A stretch of 64,000 nucleotides of DNA from Channallabes apus (lineage: Eukaryota; Chordata; Actinopteri; Siluriformes; Clariidae): contig CM060124.1 in assembly GCA_030522415.1 (NCBI GenBank), positions 22,063,454 to 22,127,453 of the forward strand, written 5' to 3'. The notes under the pieces were generated by a model, which was not told the DNA's origin, made no database searches, and saw only the letters and a program-made list of their open reading frames with translations. Positions 19,972 through 31,055 of the stretch are shown here, one piece after another. How positions within the stretch are numbered: position 1 is the first letter of the stretch; every line of letters begins with the position of its first letter. The position numbers were made by a program, and so were the translations under genes.

Positions 19972-21730
19972 GTACAGGGAGAAGCAGCGTAAGGTGAAGG
20001 TAGAGGTGGCAAAGGCCAAACAAAGAGCATATGAGGACTTGTATGCTAGGCTGGACAGTAAGGAGGGAGAGGTGGATCTGTACAGGTTGGCGAGGCAAAG
20101 AGATAGAGATGGGAAGGATGTGCAGCAGGTTAAAGTGATTAAAGATAGAGATGGAAATGTACTGACAGATGCCAGGAGGGTAATGGGAAGATGGAAGGAG
20201 TACTTTGTGGAGTTGATAAATGAGGAAAACGAAAGAGAACAAAGTGTAGAAGAGGTGACTGTTGTGGAACAGGAAGTAGCAAATATTAGTAAAAGTGAGG
20301 TGAGAAGGGCGTTGAAGAGGATGAAAAGTGGAAAAGATGTTGGTCTTGTTGACATACCTGTGGAGGTATGGAAGTGCTTAGGAGAGGTGGCAGTAGAGTT
20401 TCTGACTAGTTTGTTTAACAAGATCTTATAGAGTGAGAGGATTCCAGAGGAATGGAGGAGAAGTTTATTGGTGCCGATTTTTAAGAACAAGGGAGATGTG
20501 CAGAGCTGTGGCAATTACAGAGGTATAAAGCTAATGAGCCATACAATGAAGCTGTGGGAAAGAGTAGTGGAAGCTAGATTAAGGGCAGAGGTGAGAATTT
20601 GTGAGCAGCAATATGGTTTGATGCCTAGAAAGAGTACATCAGATGCAGTATTTGGTTTGAGGATGCTGGTGGAGAAGTACAGTATAGAGAAGGTAATAAA
20701 GAGTTGCATTGTGTCTTTGTAGATTTAGAGAAAGCGTACAACAGGGTGCCGAGAGAGGAGCTGTGGTGTGGTATGAGGAAGTCTGGAGTGGCAGAGAAAT
20801 ATGTTAGAGTGGTTCAGGACATGTATGAGAGCTGTAAGACAGTGGTAAGATGTGCTGTAGGTGTGACAGAAGAGTTCAAGGTGGAGGTGGGTCTGCAAGG
20901 ATCGGCTCTAAGCCCCTTTTTGATTGCTCTTGTGATGGACAGGATGACAAATGAAGTAAGACAGGAGTCTCCATGGACTATGATGTTTGCAGATGACATT
21001 GTGCTTTGTAGCGAGAGCAGGGAACAGGTGGAGGAAAATTTGCAGGTGGAGGTACGCTCTGGAAAGCAGAGGAATTAAGGTTAGACGCAGCATGACGGAA
21101 TACATGTGTGTGAATGAGAGGGACCCAAGAGGAACGGTGAGGCTAGAGGGAGCAGAGGAAAAGAAGGTGCAGGATTTTAAGTACTTATGGTCAACGGTCC
21201 AGAGCAACAGAGAGTGTTCAAAGGAGTTGAAGAGGCAGGTACAGGCAAGTTGGAATGGGTGGTCAGGTGTGTTGTTTGATGATAGAGTACCAGCGAGAAT
21301 GAAAGGAAAGGTGTACAGGACAGTGGTGAGACCAGCGATGCTCTACAGCTTAGAGACCGTGACACTGAAGAAAAGACAGGAGGCAGATCTAGAGGTAGCA
21401 GAGCTGAAGATGTTGACGTTCTCTTTGGGAGTGACAAGGATGGATAGGATCAAGAATGAGTTCATCAGAGGAACAACCCATGTTAGATGTTTTGGAGATA
21501 AAGTCAGAGAGGCCAGATTGAGGTGGTTTGGACATGTTCAGAGGAGAGATGGTGAATATATCGGTAGAAGGATGCTGAGTTTGGAACTGCCAAGCAGGAG
21601 GTCTAGAGGAAGACCAAAGAGGAGATTTATGGATGCAGTGAGAGAGGACATGAAGTTAGTTGGTGTGAGAGAAGAGGATGCAGAGGACAGGGTTAGATGG
21701 AGGCAGATGATTTGCTGTGGTGACCCCTGA
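19972..21730 (+). pseudogene. RTE-type reverse transcriptase, interrupted
   Basis: The reverse transcriptase of a non-LTR retrotransposon, which copies its own RNA at a nicked target. Motifs in order: KSGKDVGLVDIPVEVWK and VPIFKNKGD before the palm; motif [14 protein letters not shown] (20711-20755); motif [20 protein letters not shown]; motif C FADDIVL near 20986; and the C-terminal RWFGHVQRRD plus SRGRPKRRFMDAVREDM. The endonuclease is lost to 5' truncation. Breaks: an in-frame TAG at 20429, a +5 shift at 20678-20684 caused by TACAGTA, and a shift near 21047. Assignment to the RTE clade is from motif resemblance. Confidence 0.9.
20678..20684. other. Excision footprint that breaks the LINE frame
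   Basis: GAGAAG-TACAGTA-TAGAGAAGG sits where the reverse transcriptase should read VEKYREG. Removing CAGTA rejoins the frame ending at 20722 with the frame that carries [13 protein letters not shown]. The insertion is exactly 5 bp at a TA. Confidence 0.85.
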
Positions 21731-21776
21731 AAGGGAACATCCGAAAGACAAAGAAGAAGAAGAGCATAATACAGCA

Positions 21777-22240
21777 ACAATTAATTAGTTAATTATAATT
21801 TGTAGATACGTTATAGCATATGCATTTTGCCGTAAGAATAATCACATGTAATAATACTTTTCTTTACTCTAATCATAAAAGAAGATTTTGTGGATTAAGT
21901 TTGTACTGTATAAAAGCAGATCAGAAGAATTAATTAGGATTTTAATCCACAGAGAGTCGCTCTACAGTTTCAGGGTTCAAAGCAATAGGAGGGGTATTTG
22001 ATGATAATGCTTAAGACGTGGTAATTTCTAAAGGGTTCTGTACATGTTATGCTCTGGGACAATGGCAGGTACTGGTATCTGTACTCTGTATTTGCAAATG
22101 GCCAAATTAGGTTATTGGATCATCCCTGATTATGAATATTATAGAATTATTAATTTTTACTTTATATTTTGGATAACCATTGGCAATGGATGTCCAAAGC
22201 TTTAGACCTTTGTATAAGTTGCAATGGCAACATTTACTGT
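21777..22240. other. Unassigned stretch
   Basis: AT-rich, no repeat or gene recognised. Confidence 0.5.
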
Positions 22241-22575
22241 AAGGCAGCATGGTGGCGTAGTGGTTTCACTGTTGTCTTTCAGCTCCAGGTTAGATGTTGT
22301 GATTCTGGCCTTGTGTCTAATATCACCCAGATGAGGATGGTTTCCCTTTTGAATCTGGTTCCTCTTAAGGTTTTTTTTTTTCCAATTGTCATCTTAGGGA
22401 GTTTTCCTTGCCATCACAGCCCTTGGCTTACTCATCGGGGACAATCTGATAATTATGATGTATACATATTTCCTCACACTGTTGAAACTAATTATCATGA
22501 TTCTTTTTGATTCTGTAAAGTTGCTTTGCGACATTGTTAAAAGTGCTATATAAATAAAACTAAATTGTATTGAAC
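22241..22575 (+). mobile_element. SINE head joined to a common teleost interspersed repeat
   Basis: GGCAGCATGGTGGCGTAGTGG is a SINE-type tRNA head. From about 22318 it continues as another dispersed repeat: CCAGATGAGGATGGTTTCCC, GGTTCCTCTTAAGG, GGGAGTTTTCCTTGCC, GTAAAGTTGCTTTGCGAC, AAAAGTGCTATATAAATAAA. The same second repeat is found reversed at 34755 and 52850 and as scraps at 44160, 44930 and 57390. I cannot name its superfamily. Confidence 0.7.
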
Positions 22576-23591
22576 TGAATGTCCATGTTGGCAATAAACA
22601 TTTTCCAAATACTTTTTAAAATGCAAAACATATGTACACAGATTTTGTGTGTTATTAATAATACTTTTGATGTTGTTTAATAGACTGAAAAAGCAGCTAT
22701 TTAAATGACGCTTTAAAAATTACAGCATACCTGTATGAGGTCAAATTTAACATGGTAAACATTTGCATTTCCAGATTCACTGTTGATATGAACAGTTATA
22801 CACTAAAATACCATAAACTTAGGGTAATTCAAAGCTTTTATAGACAAGGCAATATATCATACCGATCCTCTAAAAGTCCCTGTGTAACCACAGGAAATAA
22901 TTTCCAGTAGTCAGCGTCTTACAGCATACCAGCTTTACTTCTCATTTCCAGTTTTCCCTTATTTCTGTAATGACATATACTTTATTTTTCTAAACCTCTG
23001 TTAATGAAAAAGGACGTCATATTCCTTTTTACTAGGGAACTCCAATTCATTTACTGGAAACCTTGGTCCTCTGTTGTCAGACTCATGACATTTACAGTAT
23101 GTCCTTTTGTTTGTAACACACTTTCAGGGTTCCTTAAAATCTGAAGTAGACAGGCAAAACTCTAACATTCTGACCACAATGTCACTGAGTAAAGGTCACT
23201 TTTTACTAGCTTGCATTGTCATTGGTGACCACTTCAACTGTATTAACCCCTTTTCGGGTATTTTTAGCTGAACTGCATCAAATCCCTTTTCTTTTTTAGA
23301 TTTTACGATCATTGTGGTCTTTCTGCTGTAGTGGACTAGTTAAAATTCTGCATTATAATGTGCATGGGTGAATGCATTACGTATAAAACATGACAAAAAG
23401 GCCAAAAGGTTCTTGATAATCAGCAGGTTATAAGCCCACTGAAAATTTTTTTTTAGCTGTCTCATGGAGACAAACAACGATTTAGACCACAGACACATAC
23501 AGTATAATGCAAACTAGGAATGGTAATCACGAGTGACCACCTGACGCAGTAATGTCAGGATATGTACTGTAGGTGCCAATTTTTATAAATA
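22576..23591. other. Unassigned AT-rich stretch
   Basis: No gene or repeat recognised. Footprint heptamers at 23093, 23498 and 23565. Confidence 0.5.
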
Positions 23592-24126
23592 CAGTGATGT
23601 GAGAATGTGTTTGCCCCCTTACTGATTTCTTTTTGTTTTTGCATGTTTGTCACACTTTAATGTTTCAGATCATGAAACAAATTACAATCTTAGTCAAAGA
23701 TAACAGAAGTAAACACATCATGCAGTTTTTAAATGAAGGTTTTTATATATAAGAGAAAACAAAAACCAAAACTACATAGCCCTGTGTGAAAAAGTGTTTG
23801 CCACCTGAACCTAATAACTTGTTGGGCCGCCCTTAGCAGCAACAACTGCAATTAAGCGTTTTTTCGATAACTTGCAATGAGTCTGTTACAGCACTGTGGA
23901 GGAATTTTAGTCCACTCATCTCATCATTGTTGTAATTCAGCCACATTGGTAAGGTTTCAAGCATGAACCACCTTTTAAGGTCATGCCACAGCATCTCAAT
24001 TTGATTAAGGTCAGGATTTTGACTAGGCCATGACCTACACAGGACTTCATTGTGACCTTCAGCTTGAGGTCAGATGGCCAGACATTCTCCTTCAGGATAT
24101 TTTGGTACACAGCAGAATTCATGGTT
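23592..24126 (-). mobile_element. Degraded relative of the 1.6-kb Tc1 element
   Basis: Closely follows the left end and transposase C-terminus of the copies at 2681 and 29385 (CCCTGTGTGAAAAAGTGTTT, AACTTGTTGGGCCGCCCTTA, AGCATGAACCACCTTTTAAG). It has an internal deletion near 24035 and stops abruptly at the AGAATTCATGGTTC region. The terminal repeat is decayed (AGTGATGTGAGAATGTG). Confidence 0.9.
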
Positions 24127-24159
24127 CAAATGACCAAAACAGAAATTAATTTACCAACC

Positions 24160-24910
24160 TACCAAGTTACCAACCTCAGAAATCACCAATTTCAAAACAG
24201 CACCTCAGATTAGATCAGATTAGATATAAAGGATTTACAGATCATAAGTGTCAGATACTGTACATCTCAATGTTACAAAAGTACAACTATCACTGCAGCA
24301 CTCATCAGGCCTACTGTATATGGTACAGGCGCCAGACAGAAGTCATTCCTCACTAAAAGGCACATGACAGATAACTGGGAGTTTGAAGGACCTGATGACA
24401 ACTATTTGAAATCAGGAAAACAGGGCACTGTACAACACCTTAATAAACCATCTCTACAGTTATACATGGTGGTGGCAGCATCATGATTTGGTATAGCACG
24501 ATGTATAAGACATTGTAGAATAAAAACTGATGCAGATAAAATGAAAAAGAACTATCTTGAGTGAAAACTATATCCAGAGAGCTCAGGATCCCTGGCTGGG
24601 ATGGAGGATTACAGTTAAACAAAACAATGATCCAAAGCATGATGCCAAGAAAACATAGGAGTGGCTTCAGAACAATTCTGTGAAAATCCTTGAGTGGCGC
24701 CAGAGCCAGAGTCTGGACCTGAACCCAGTAGAGCATCTCTGGAGAGACCCGAAAAAGTCTGTGTACCGACCCTGCCCATTCAACCTGGTTGTGCTTAAAG
24801 GATTCTGCCAAGAATAATACAAGAATTCTTAAAAAGAAAGGTGTGCCAAGCTTGTAGCGTCATTCACAAGCAGACTTGAGGCAGTTAAGGGGCTTTTAAT
24901 AAATTAACAA
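24160..24910 (+). mobile_element. Tc1-like remnant, transposase C-terminal half
   Basis: Plus strand. AACCTCAGAAATCACCAAT marks the helix-turn-helix part. Then ACATGGTGGTGGCAGCATCA, AACAATGATCCAAAGCATGA (the second catalytic Asp, NDPKHDAK) and CTGAACCCAGTAGAGCATCT (third catalytic region, LDLNPVEHLWRD). The frame is broken by stops. A different family from the 1.6-kb element. Confidence 0.8.
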
Positions 24911-25246
24911 AAATATACTATGAATTATAGTCTTTACTTTGTCATTGTGGAGTGTAGAATGCTTAGGAAAAAATTATTCTCTCCCACTACACATGATGCT
25001 GTGCTGCCAGCCTGAACAGTTAAGGTCAGCAACATTGGATCACCTCAAATGCAAGCATACTGTATACAAATTAAACTTGAATTTAAATTAATTGATTTTG
25101 TTAATACATGAATTGCAACACAAAAGAACTGTGATATGTAACTGATGTATTTGGAAAATGAAGAATAAAATACACACATTTATTTAGCTTTATTCATGGT
25201 GTACATGCATGTACAAGTTTAAGGAGAAACAAAAAAGGTCAAAGTG
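24911..25246. other. Unassigned stretch
   Basis: No gene or repeat recognised. Confidence 0.45.
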
Positions 25247-25592
25247 GGCAGCATGGTGGAGTAGTGGTTAGCACTGTTGCCTTGCACCGGGTTTTATTTC
25301 TGCTTTGGGTCTGTGCGCATGTACTGTAGTTTGCTTGGTGGGTTTCCTCTGGGTGCTCCGGTTTCCTCTGACAGTCCAAAAACATGCAGATTAGGCTAAT
25401 TGGCATTCGCAAACTGCCCATAATGCATGAATGAGCTTGTAAGTGTGTGTATATACAGTATGGATTGTATTTATGCCCTGCACTGGATTGGCACCCTGTC
25501 CAAGGTGTACCCCGCCTCGTGCCCTAAGTCTAAGGCTCCAGGCCCTCCATGACCCTGTATACAGGATAAAGTGGTATAGACAATGCATGAGT
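25247..25592 (+). mobile_element. DANA/mermaid-type SINE, full length, diverged
   Basis: Head GGGCAGCATGGTGGAGTAGT, body TTGGTGGGTTTCCTCTGGGT, tail TGGCACCCTGTCCAAGGTGT to GGATAAAGTGGTATAGACAA. Two footprint heptamers interrupt it (25322, 25454). At 25322, removing CTGTA restores GCATG-TAGTTTGC against the family GCATGGAGTTTGC. Confidence 0.9.
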
Positions 25593-25869
25593 GAGTGTCA
25601 AATGCTAAAGCTTCTTAGAATCCAGAATATATATTTATATTCTCTCCACTTCATACACATTACATTCAGCTCATAAAGCACTTGGTAACTAGAGGATGAG
25701 TATTACAGTAGGTGCATTAAACAGTGGAGAGTGTTTCACTATCAAGGGAGTGGATCACTATCAAGTGCAGAAAACTAAGAAGATGAAGAAGAAGGCCATC
25801 TTGATTTGTATTATCCTGCCAGTACCTTTCTTGTACATTTTCATATCTTTTCACTTTCTTACTTCTGTC
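25593..25869. other. Unassigned stretch between two SINEs
   Basis: Nothing recognised. Confidence 0.4.
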
Positions 25870-26046
25870 TTATTTCATCTTCTATACCGCTTTATCCTGT
25901 ATTCAGGGTCGCGGGGACCTGGAACCTACACCAGGAGGCTTAGGGCATGAGGTGGAATACACCCTGGACAGGGTGCCAATCCATCACAGGGCATACACAC
26001 ATACAGTACACACACTCATTCACACACTACGGGCAATTTGGGCACT
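25870..26046 (-). mobile_element. DANA/mermaid-type SINE, 3' half
   Basis: Minus strand; TTCTATACCGCTTTATCCTG, GGTCGCGGGGACCTGGAACC, ending CACTACGGGCAATTTGGGCA. The head is missing. A 5-bp CAGTA insertion (26002-26008) in ACACATA-CAGTA-CACACAC is absent from the copies at 15756 and 58603. Confidence 0.9.
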
Positions 26047-26761
26047 TTCTTGCTTCTCTTCCCTTTTATAAAACAGTGTTTACTGGCTGGTAAGTCTAGC
26101 TACAACTGGCACTCTAAGCAAAACAACAACCATCTGACGTGCTGTTTTTCTTGTACCATTTTTTTTCCTCCCTGTGGTCTGAAGGGTGAAAGAGAGGGCT
26201 GAAGGAAGGAACGCTGTGCACCTGCAGTGTTTAACAGCTGACCATGAGCCAAATCCTACAGACTTGGTCTTAAGAGTCTGTTGCATGACAAAATTCTTCC
26301 AATTTCACTTTTGCAACACCCTAGTTCCTGCAATCACGCGATTCCTTCACTCCTATCACTTCTTCAAAATAGAATTAGGGCTAATTGGTTTGCTCACAAA
26401 CATCTGTGCGGTAAGAACATTAGTAAAGCTAGTCATAGAAGGAAAGAATGCCGCCACACATTGGACCTGTTTTATCATTAACTTTAAATAAAAGTGAAAA
26501 ATCTGTGTACTCTATCTATTAGGAATCATCTTAATCATGATGATCTGCATCAATATATGTCATGGCATACTTTGTAGGTTTATGTAATCTTGCATGCTAC
26601 CAGATCAAAAATCCACCCTGTCCCTCGTCATAGACCTCAACTCTCATACATACCACTAAATCCCCTGTGACCTGACATCACAGCTGCCTGTTTGCCCACA
26701 TGTTCTAGTGCTGTGCCAAATGGCACTCATCACATACATGACTTACATCTTCTGTACTGTC

Positions 26762-26764
<3 letters not shown>
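26047..26764. other. Unassigned stretch
   Basis: No gene or repeat recognised. Confidence 0.45.
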
Positions 26765-26829
<65 letters not shown>

Positions 26830-26862
26830 TGTGTTTGTGTGTGTGGGTGTGTGTGTGTGTGT
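26765..26862 (+). repeat. (GT)n microsatellite with interruptions
   Basis: About 60 bp of pure GT followed by GCGC, TTTG and GGGT interruptions to 26862. Confidence 0.97.
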
Positions 26863-27069
26863 TTCCTGAAAGGGGAATATCAGAAAGTGAACTTTGAGTA
26901 CTGCATGTTCTAAGAATGTTCGTGTTAAGAGTGTGTGTGAGTTTCCCATCTGAAGTCTGCGCTAACCTTACATGACATTTCTAATAAAGGATTTGGCAAA
27001 TAACTTAGCAAAAAATATAATGAAAAAAGAAATACTGCAGGAACCTTAAACAATCACTCTCTACAATTT

Positions 27070-27111
27070 GGAAAGACCAATTAGTGTGATCTGTATGTCT
27101 TTGGACTGTAT
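27070..27111 (-). mobile_element. SINE scrap
   Basis: CCAATTAGTGTGATCTGTAT followed by GTCTTTGGACTGT is the central block of the DANA-type SINE. The remainder is gone. It abuts the hAT-like element. Confidence 0.7.
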
Positions 27112-27113
27112 TT

Positions 27114-28012
27114 TAGGGATGTAACGGTATCAAAACTTCACGGTACGGTAATACCTCGGTATGAATGGCACGGTACGGTATTTATTGAATCATTTACAGG
27201 AAAAACAAAACTAATGAAGAGACTCGAAAAAAGTGCCAGAAGTGTTTATTAAACAGTTTACATGAACACTGAACATATCAATGGGATACAAATTAGCCAT
27301 CTATCTGTAAACTTTGAAACAGAAACTTAAATTTTTCTATTTTAATAACAAAAAATTATTAAACCATATAAAAAAATTTTGTTTCAATTTAGTATTCTTG
27401 AAAACTCAGAAAAAATAGAAATGGCAGCCTACTTACTGTATTGCAGCTGGCCCATGTGCTGAATGAGTATTTGAAAACACTCACCTCATTCACACACTTA
27501 TTCAGACAGAGACAGGATTTTTTTGTTCCTTTCTCGTTTCTTTTCAGAGAGAAACCGAAATGACTCGATAAAACTATAGGTCTTCTGAGAAAAGTTTGCT
27601 CAGGCAAATGTAGCGAACGGGAGGTAGCGGGAACTACAATTCCCATCAGCCCAGGCGTGACCCATCATCCTTTGCTGTCTGTTGTCACTACAGATCCAGT
27701 AATGCGGAAATGGCGGGTGCTGCTATCAGTGGCGAAGGAAAAGAGCTGGAAAGAGTAATTAATCATTACGGAGTAAGCGGGGTTTAAATCGGATGTGCTC
27801 ATTACTGGATCTGTAGCGACAACAGACCGCAAAGGACTATGGGTCACGCCTGGGCTGATGGGAATTGTAGTTCCCGCTACCTTCCGTTCGCTACATTCAC
27901 CTGAGCAAACTTTTCTCAGAAGACCTATCATTTTATCGTCATGCGACCACGGTATTATCGAAATAAATTGTTATTGCGGTACGATGGTATTTACAATACC
28001 GTTACATCCCTA
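27114..28012. mobile_element. hAT-like non-autonomous element with internal hairpin
   Basis: Terminal inverted repeats TAGGGATGTAACGGTAT and ATACCGTTACATCCCTA bound 899 bp. Subterminal CGGTACGGTA repeats follow the left end. Inside, 27577-27704 and 27801-27928 are near-perfect inverted arms of about 128 bp with a 96-bp loop. No transposase is present. An 8-bp target duplication is not clear (CTGTATTT versus ATACACAC). Confidence 0.85.
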
Positions 28013-29384
28013 ATACACACACATTCAAAAGGGGATTTCAAAACTATCAGTTAGGTAATTATGTAACAACAACAAAAAAAGTCACTTGTTATTTTAAGAT
28101 AAAGAGGTCAGGCTTTCTGCAGTAAGAACGGTATTGTCAAGTGGATTTGCAAAACCCATTACATGCAGTACTAGGAGACACGTAGCACTTACCAGTACAA
28201 CTAACAGGATGCGCTCAGATCTTTTTTTCTGCTCATTAGACAATAAGTTTTGGTTCGACTTAATTCCACTCATACTGTACGTACACTGCAAGGCATAAGT
28301 GGTCATTGTTGCATTTTTTCAGAACATAAACGTGCTAACCACTCGGGCCATTTAGCTGCCTGTTTAGCCCCCTATCATTTCGAGACAGGACTAGTAAAAC
28401 AAGGGTCTGGATTTGTAACCTTTGCGACTGATCTATATTGCAGCTGTGCGAATTGTTTTTAACCTTCCCAAAAGGTGCTCCCACAACAATCCATTGCTAA
28501 ACTCCTCCACTGGCGTAATGTAGTTACCCAGGTCAAATTTAAAACATTGATGCTAACCTGCCAAGAACAGGCTGACTTACAGTATGTCAACTTACTGTAT
28601 GTCAACGTACTTATTCCCTGCCCCCCACTCTCCGGCAATCCTATACTGCTGCTTGGTTGGGAATACCATCTCTTGGGATACAAAGAAAGCATGCATTAAG
28701 ACATTTAAGTCACTGGCAGACTTTAAACAACATCCAAAACGATACCACTACCGCCTTATTTAAAATAAATGCATGGTGTGCTCTCTCCAACAGAGTTTCT
28801 TGGCTAATGGCATAATTAGGTCATGACCTACTGGACAAGTATCAGGATGTATTTACAACTCTTCTCTGTAACTCATACTCTACGTATGTGGATACAGTAG
28901 CAGTAACACAATAGGACAATAATACTTATAGTACCTGTATGAATAATATGATAATTGCAATACTACATCATAATAAAATATATAATACAATATTGCATAT
29001 AATAATACAATATTACATACATATATTAGATTACTGTGCAATATTTACAAATGCTCTTGGGTCATATTTAGTGTGCAATAATGTCATAATGGCATATTTA
29101 ATGTATTAATTTATGGTATTCAAAAGTTTAGTGTGCAATATGGTATGGTTTTAGGACTCTATGCAATATGGTACTTACTGTTTTACTTACTGTATTTATT
29201 TAAAGTATTCTAAAGTTTAGTGTGCACTATGATACTTATTTTTTTAGGACTCCTTTTACAACTGTGAGCAACTGTAACCAAGAATAAGCAATTTCCCTCT
29301 GGGATTAATAAAGTTCTTTGAATCTTAAATTTTTGTTTATTGATAGGGACTTCAGAACACTTCTGTAAGTAACTCTTGATACAG
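28013..29384. other. Unassigned stretch
   Basis: No gene recognised. AT-rich tracts with repeated TAATAATAC-like runs near 28970-29030. Footprint heptamers at 28273, 28578, 28593, 28903, 29188. Confidence 0.45.
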
Positions 29385-29603
29385 TACAGTGGTGTGAAAA
29401 ACTATTTGCCCCCTCCTGATTTCTTATTCTTTTGCATGTTTGTCACACAAAATGTTTCTGATCATCAAACACATTTAACTATTAGTCAAAGATAACACAA
29501 GTAAACACAAAATGCAGTTTTTAAATGAGGGGTTTTATTATTCAGGGAGAAAAAAAATCCAAACCTACATGGCCCTGTGTGAAAAAGTAATTGCCCCCTG
29601 AAC

Positions 29604-30626
29604 CTAATAACTGGTTGGGCCACCCTTAGCAGCAATAACTGCAATCAAGCGTTTGCGATAACTTGCAACGAGTCTTTTACAGCGCTCTGGAGGAATTTTG
29701 GCCCACTCATCTTTGCAGAATTGTTGTAATTCAGCTTTATTTGAGGGTTTTCTAGCATGAACTGCCTTTTTAAGGTCATGCCACAACATCTCAATAGGAT
29801 TCAGGTCAGGACTTTGACTAGGCCACTCCAAAGTCTTCATTTTGTTTTTCTTCAGCCATTCAGAGGTGGATTTGCTGGTGTGTTTTGGGTCATTGTCCTG
29901 CTGCAGCACCCAATATCGCTTCAGCTTGAGTTGATGAACAGATGGCCGGACATTCTCCTTCAGGATTTTTTGGTAGACAGTAGAATTCATGGTTCCATCT
30001 ATCACAGCAAGCCTTCCAGGTCCTGAAGCAGCAAAACAACCCCAGACCATCACACTACCACCACCATATTTTACTGTTGGTATGATGTTCTTTTTCTGAA
30101 ATGCTGTGTTACTTTTACGCCAGATGTAACGGGACACGCACCTTCCAAAAAGTTCAACTTTTGTCTCGTCGGTCCACAAGGTATTTTCCCAAAAGTCTTG
30201 GCAATCATTGAGATGTTTTTTAGCAAAATTGAGACGAGCCTTAATGTTCTTTTTGCTTAAAAGTGGTTTGCGCCTTGGAAATCTGCCATGCAGGCCGTTT
30301 TTGCCCAGTCTCTTTCTTATGGTGGAGTCGTGAACACTGACCTTAATTGAGGCAAGTGAGGCCTGCAGTTCTTTAGATGTTGTCCTGGGGTCTTTTGTGG
30401 CCTCTCGGATGAGTTGTCTCTGTGCTCTTGGGGTAATTTTGGTCGGTCGGCCACTCCTGGGAAGGTTCACCACTGTTCCATGTTTTTGCCATTTGTGGAT
30501 AATGGCTCTCACTGTGGTTCACTGGAGTCCCAAAGCTTTAGAAATGGCTTTATAACCTTTACCAGACTGATAGATCTCAATTACTTTTGTTCTCATTTGT
30601 TCCTGAATTTCTTTGGATCTTGGCAT
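29604..30626 (-). pseudogene. Tc1-like DD34E transposase, copy 2 (nonsense codon)
   Basis: The same transposase as copy 1. Here the natural start is in frame: ATG at 30626, MPRSKEIQEQMRTK. A TGA stands at codon 36 (30519-30521), where copy 1 has CAA (Gln) in GLQQTTVR. After it the frame is open for 302 codons to the normal stop after GGPTSY. The catalytic triad is kept (WTDETK, QQDNDPKH, LNPIEMLW). About nine residues differ from copy 1 over the shared 302. The stop falls within the first helix-turn-helix, so a product restarting downstream would lack part of the DNA-binding domain. Confidence 0.9.
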
Positions 30627-30782
30627 GATGTCTAGCTTTTGAGGTGCTTTTGGTCTACTTCTCTGTGTCAGGTAGCTCCTATTTAAGTGATTTCTTGATT
30701 GAAACAGGTGTGGCAGTAATCAGGCCTGGGGGTGACTACAGAAATTGAACTCAGGTGTGATAAACCACAGTTAAGTTATTTT

Positions 30783-30915
30783 TTAACAAGGGGGCAATCA
30801 CTTTTTCACACAGGGCCATGTAGATTTGGAGTTTTTTTCTCCCTTAATAACATAAACCTTCAAATCTCCAAATCTACAGGGCCCTGTGTGAAAAAGTGAT
30901 TGCCCCCCTTGTTAA
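30783..30915. repeat. Palindromic duplication inside Tc1 copy 2
   Basis: TTAACAAGGGGGCAATCACT..TTTGGAG at 30783-30831 is mirrored by CTCCAAATC..TTGTTAA at 30866-30915, leaving a 34-bp spacer. Copy 1 has a single version at 4080-4130. Confidence 0.9.
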
Positions 30916-31055
30916 AAAACTGCATTTTGTGTTCAATTATGTTATCTTTGACTAATAGTTAACGGTTTTTGATGAGCAGAAACATTTCAGTGTGACAAAC
31001 ATGCAATAGAATAAGAAATCAGGAAGGGGGCAAATAGTTTTTTTACCCCACTGTA

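Larger units (their letters stand above)
19972..21764 (+). mobile_element. 5'-truncated RTE-type LINE with 12-bp target duplication
   Basis: The insertion is flanked by CATAATACAGCA at 19960-19971 and again at 21765-21776. It begins in mid-frame before the reverse transcriptase and ends in a short 3' region with TGACCCCTGAAAGGG, GAACATCCGAAAG and (GAA)n. The 5' truncation plus direct target duplication is the mark of target-primed reverse transcription. Confidence 0.9.
29385..31055 (-). mobile_element. Tc1-like element, copy 2, with end rearrangement
   Basis: Second copy of the element at 2681. The left end (TA-CAGTGGTGTG) lies directly on the last TA of a TACAGTA heptamer (29380-29386). The right end reads ACCCCACTGTA. 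An inverted duplication of about 49 bp (30783-30831 against 30866-30915) sits in the right subterminal region and is absent from copy 1. Otherwise the two copies differ by scattered point changes. Confidence 0.95.
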
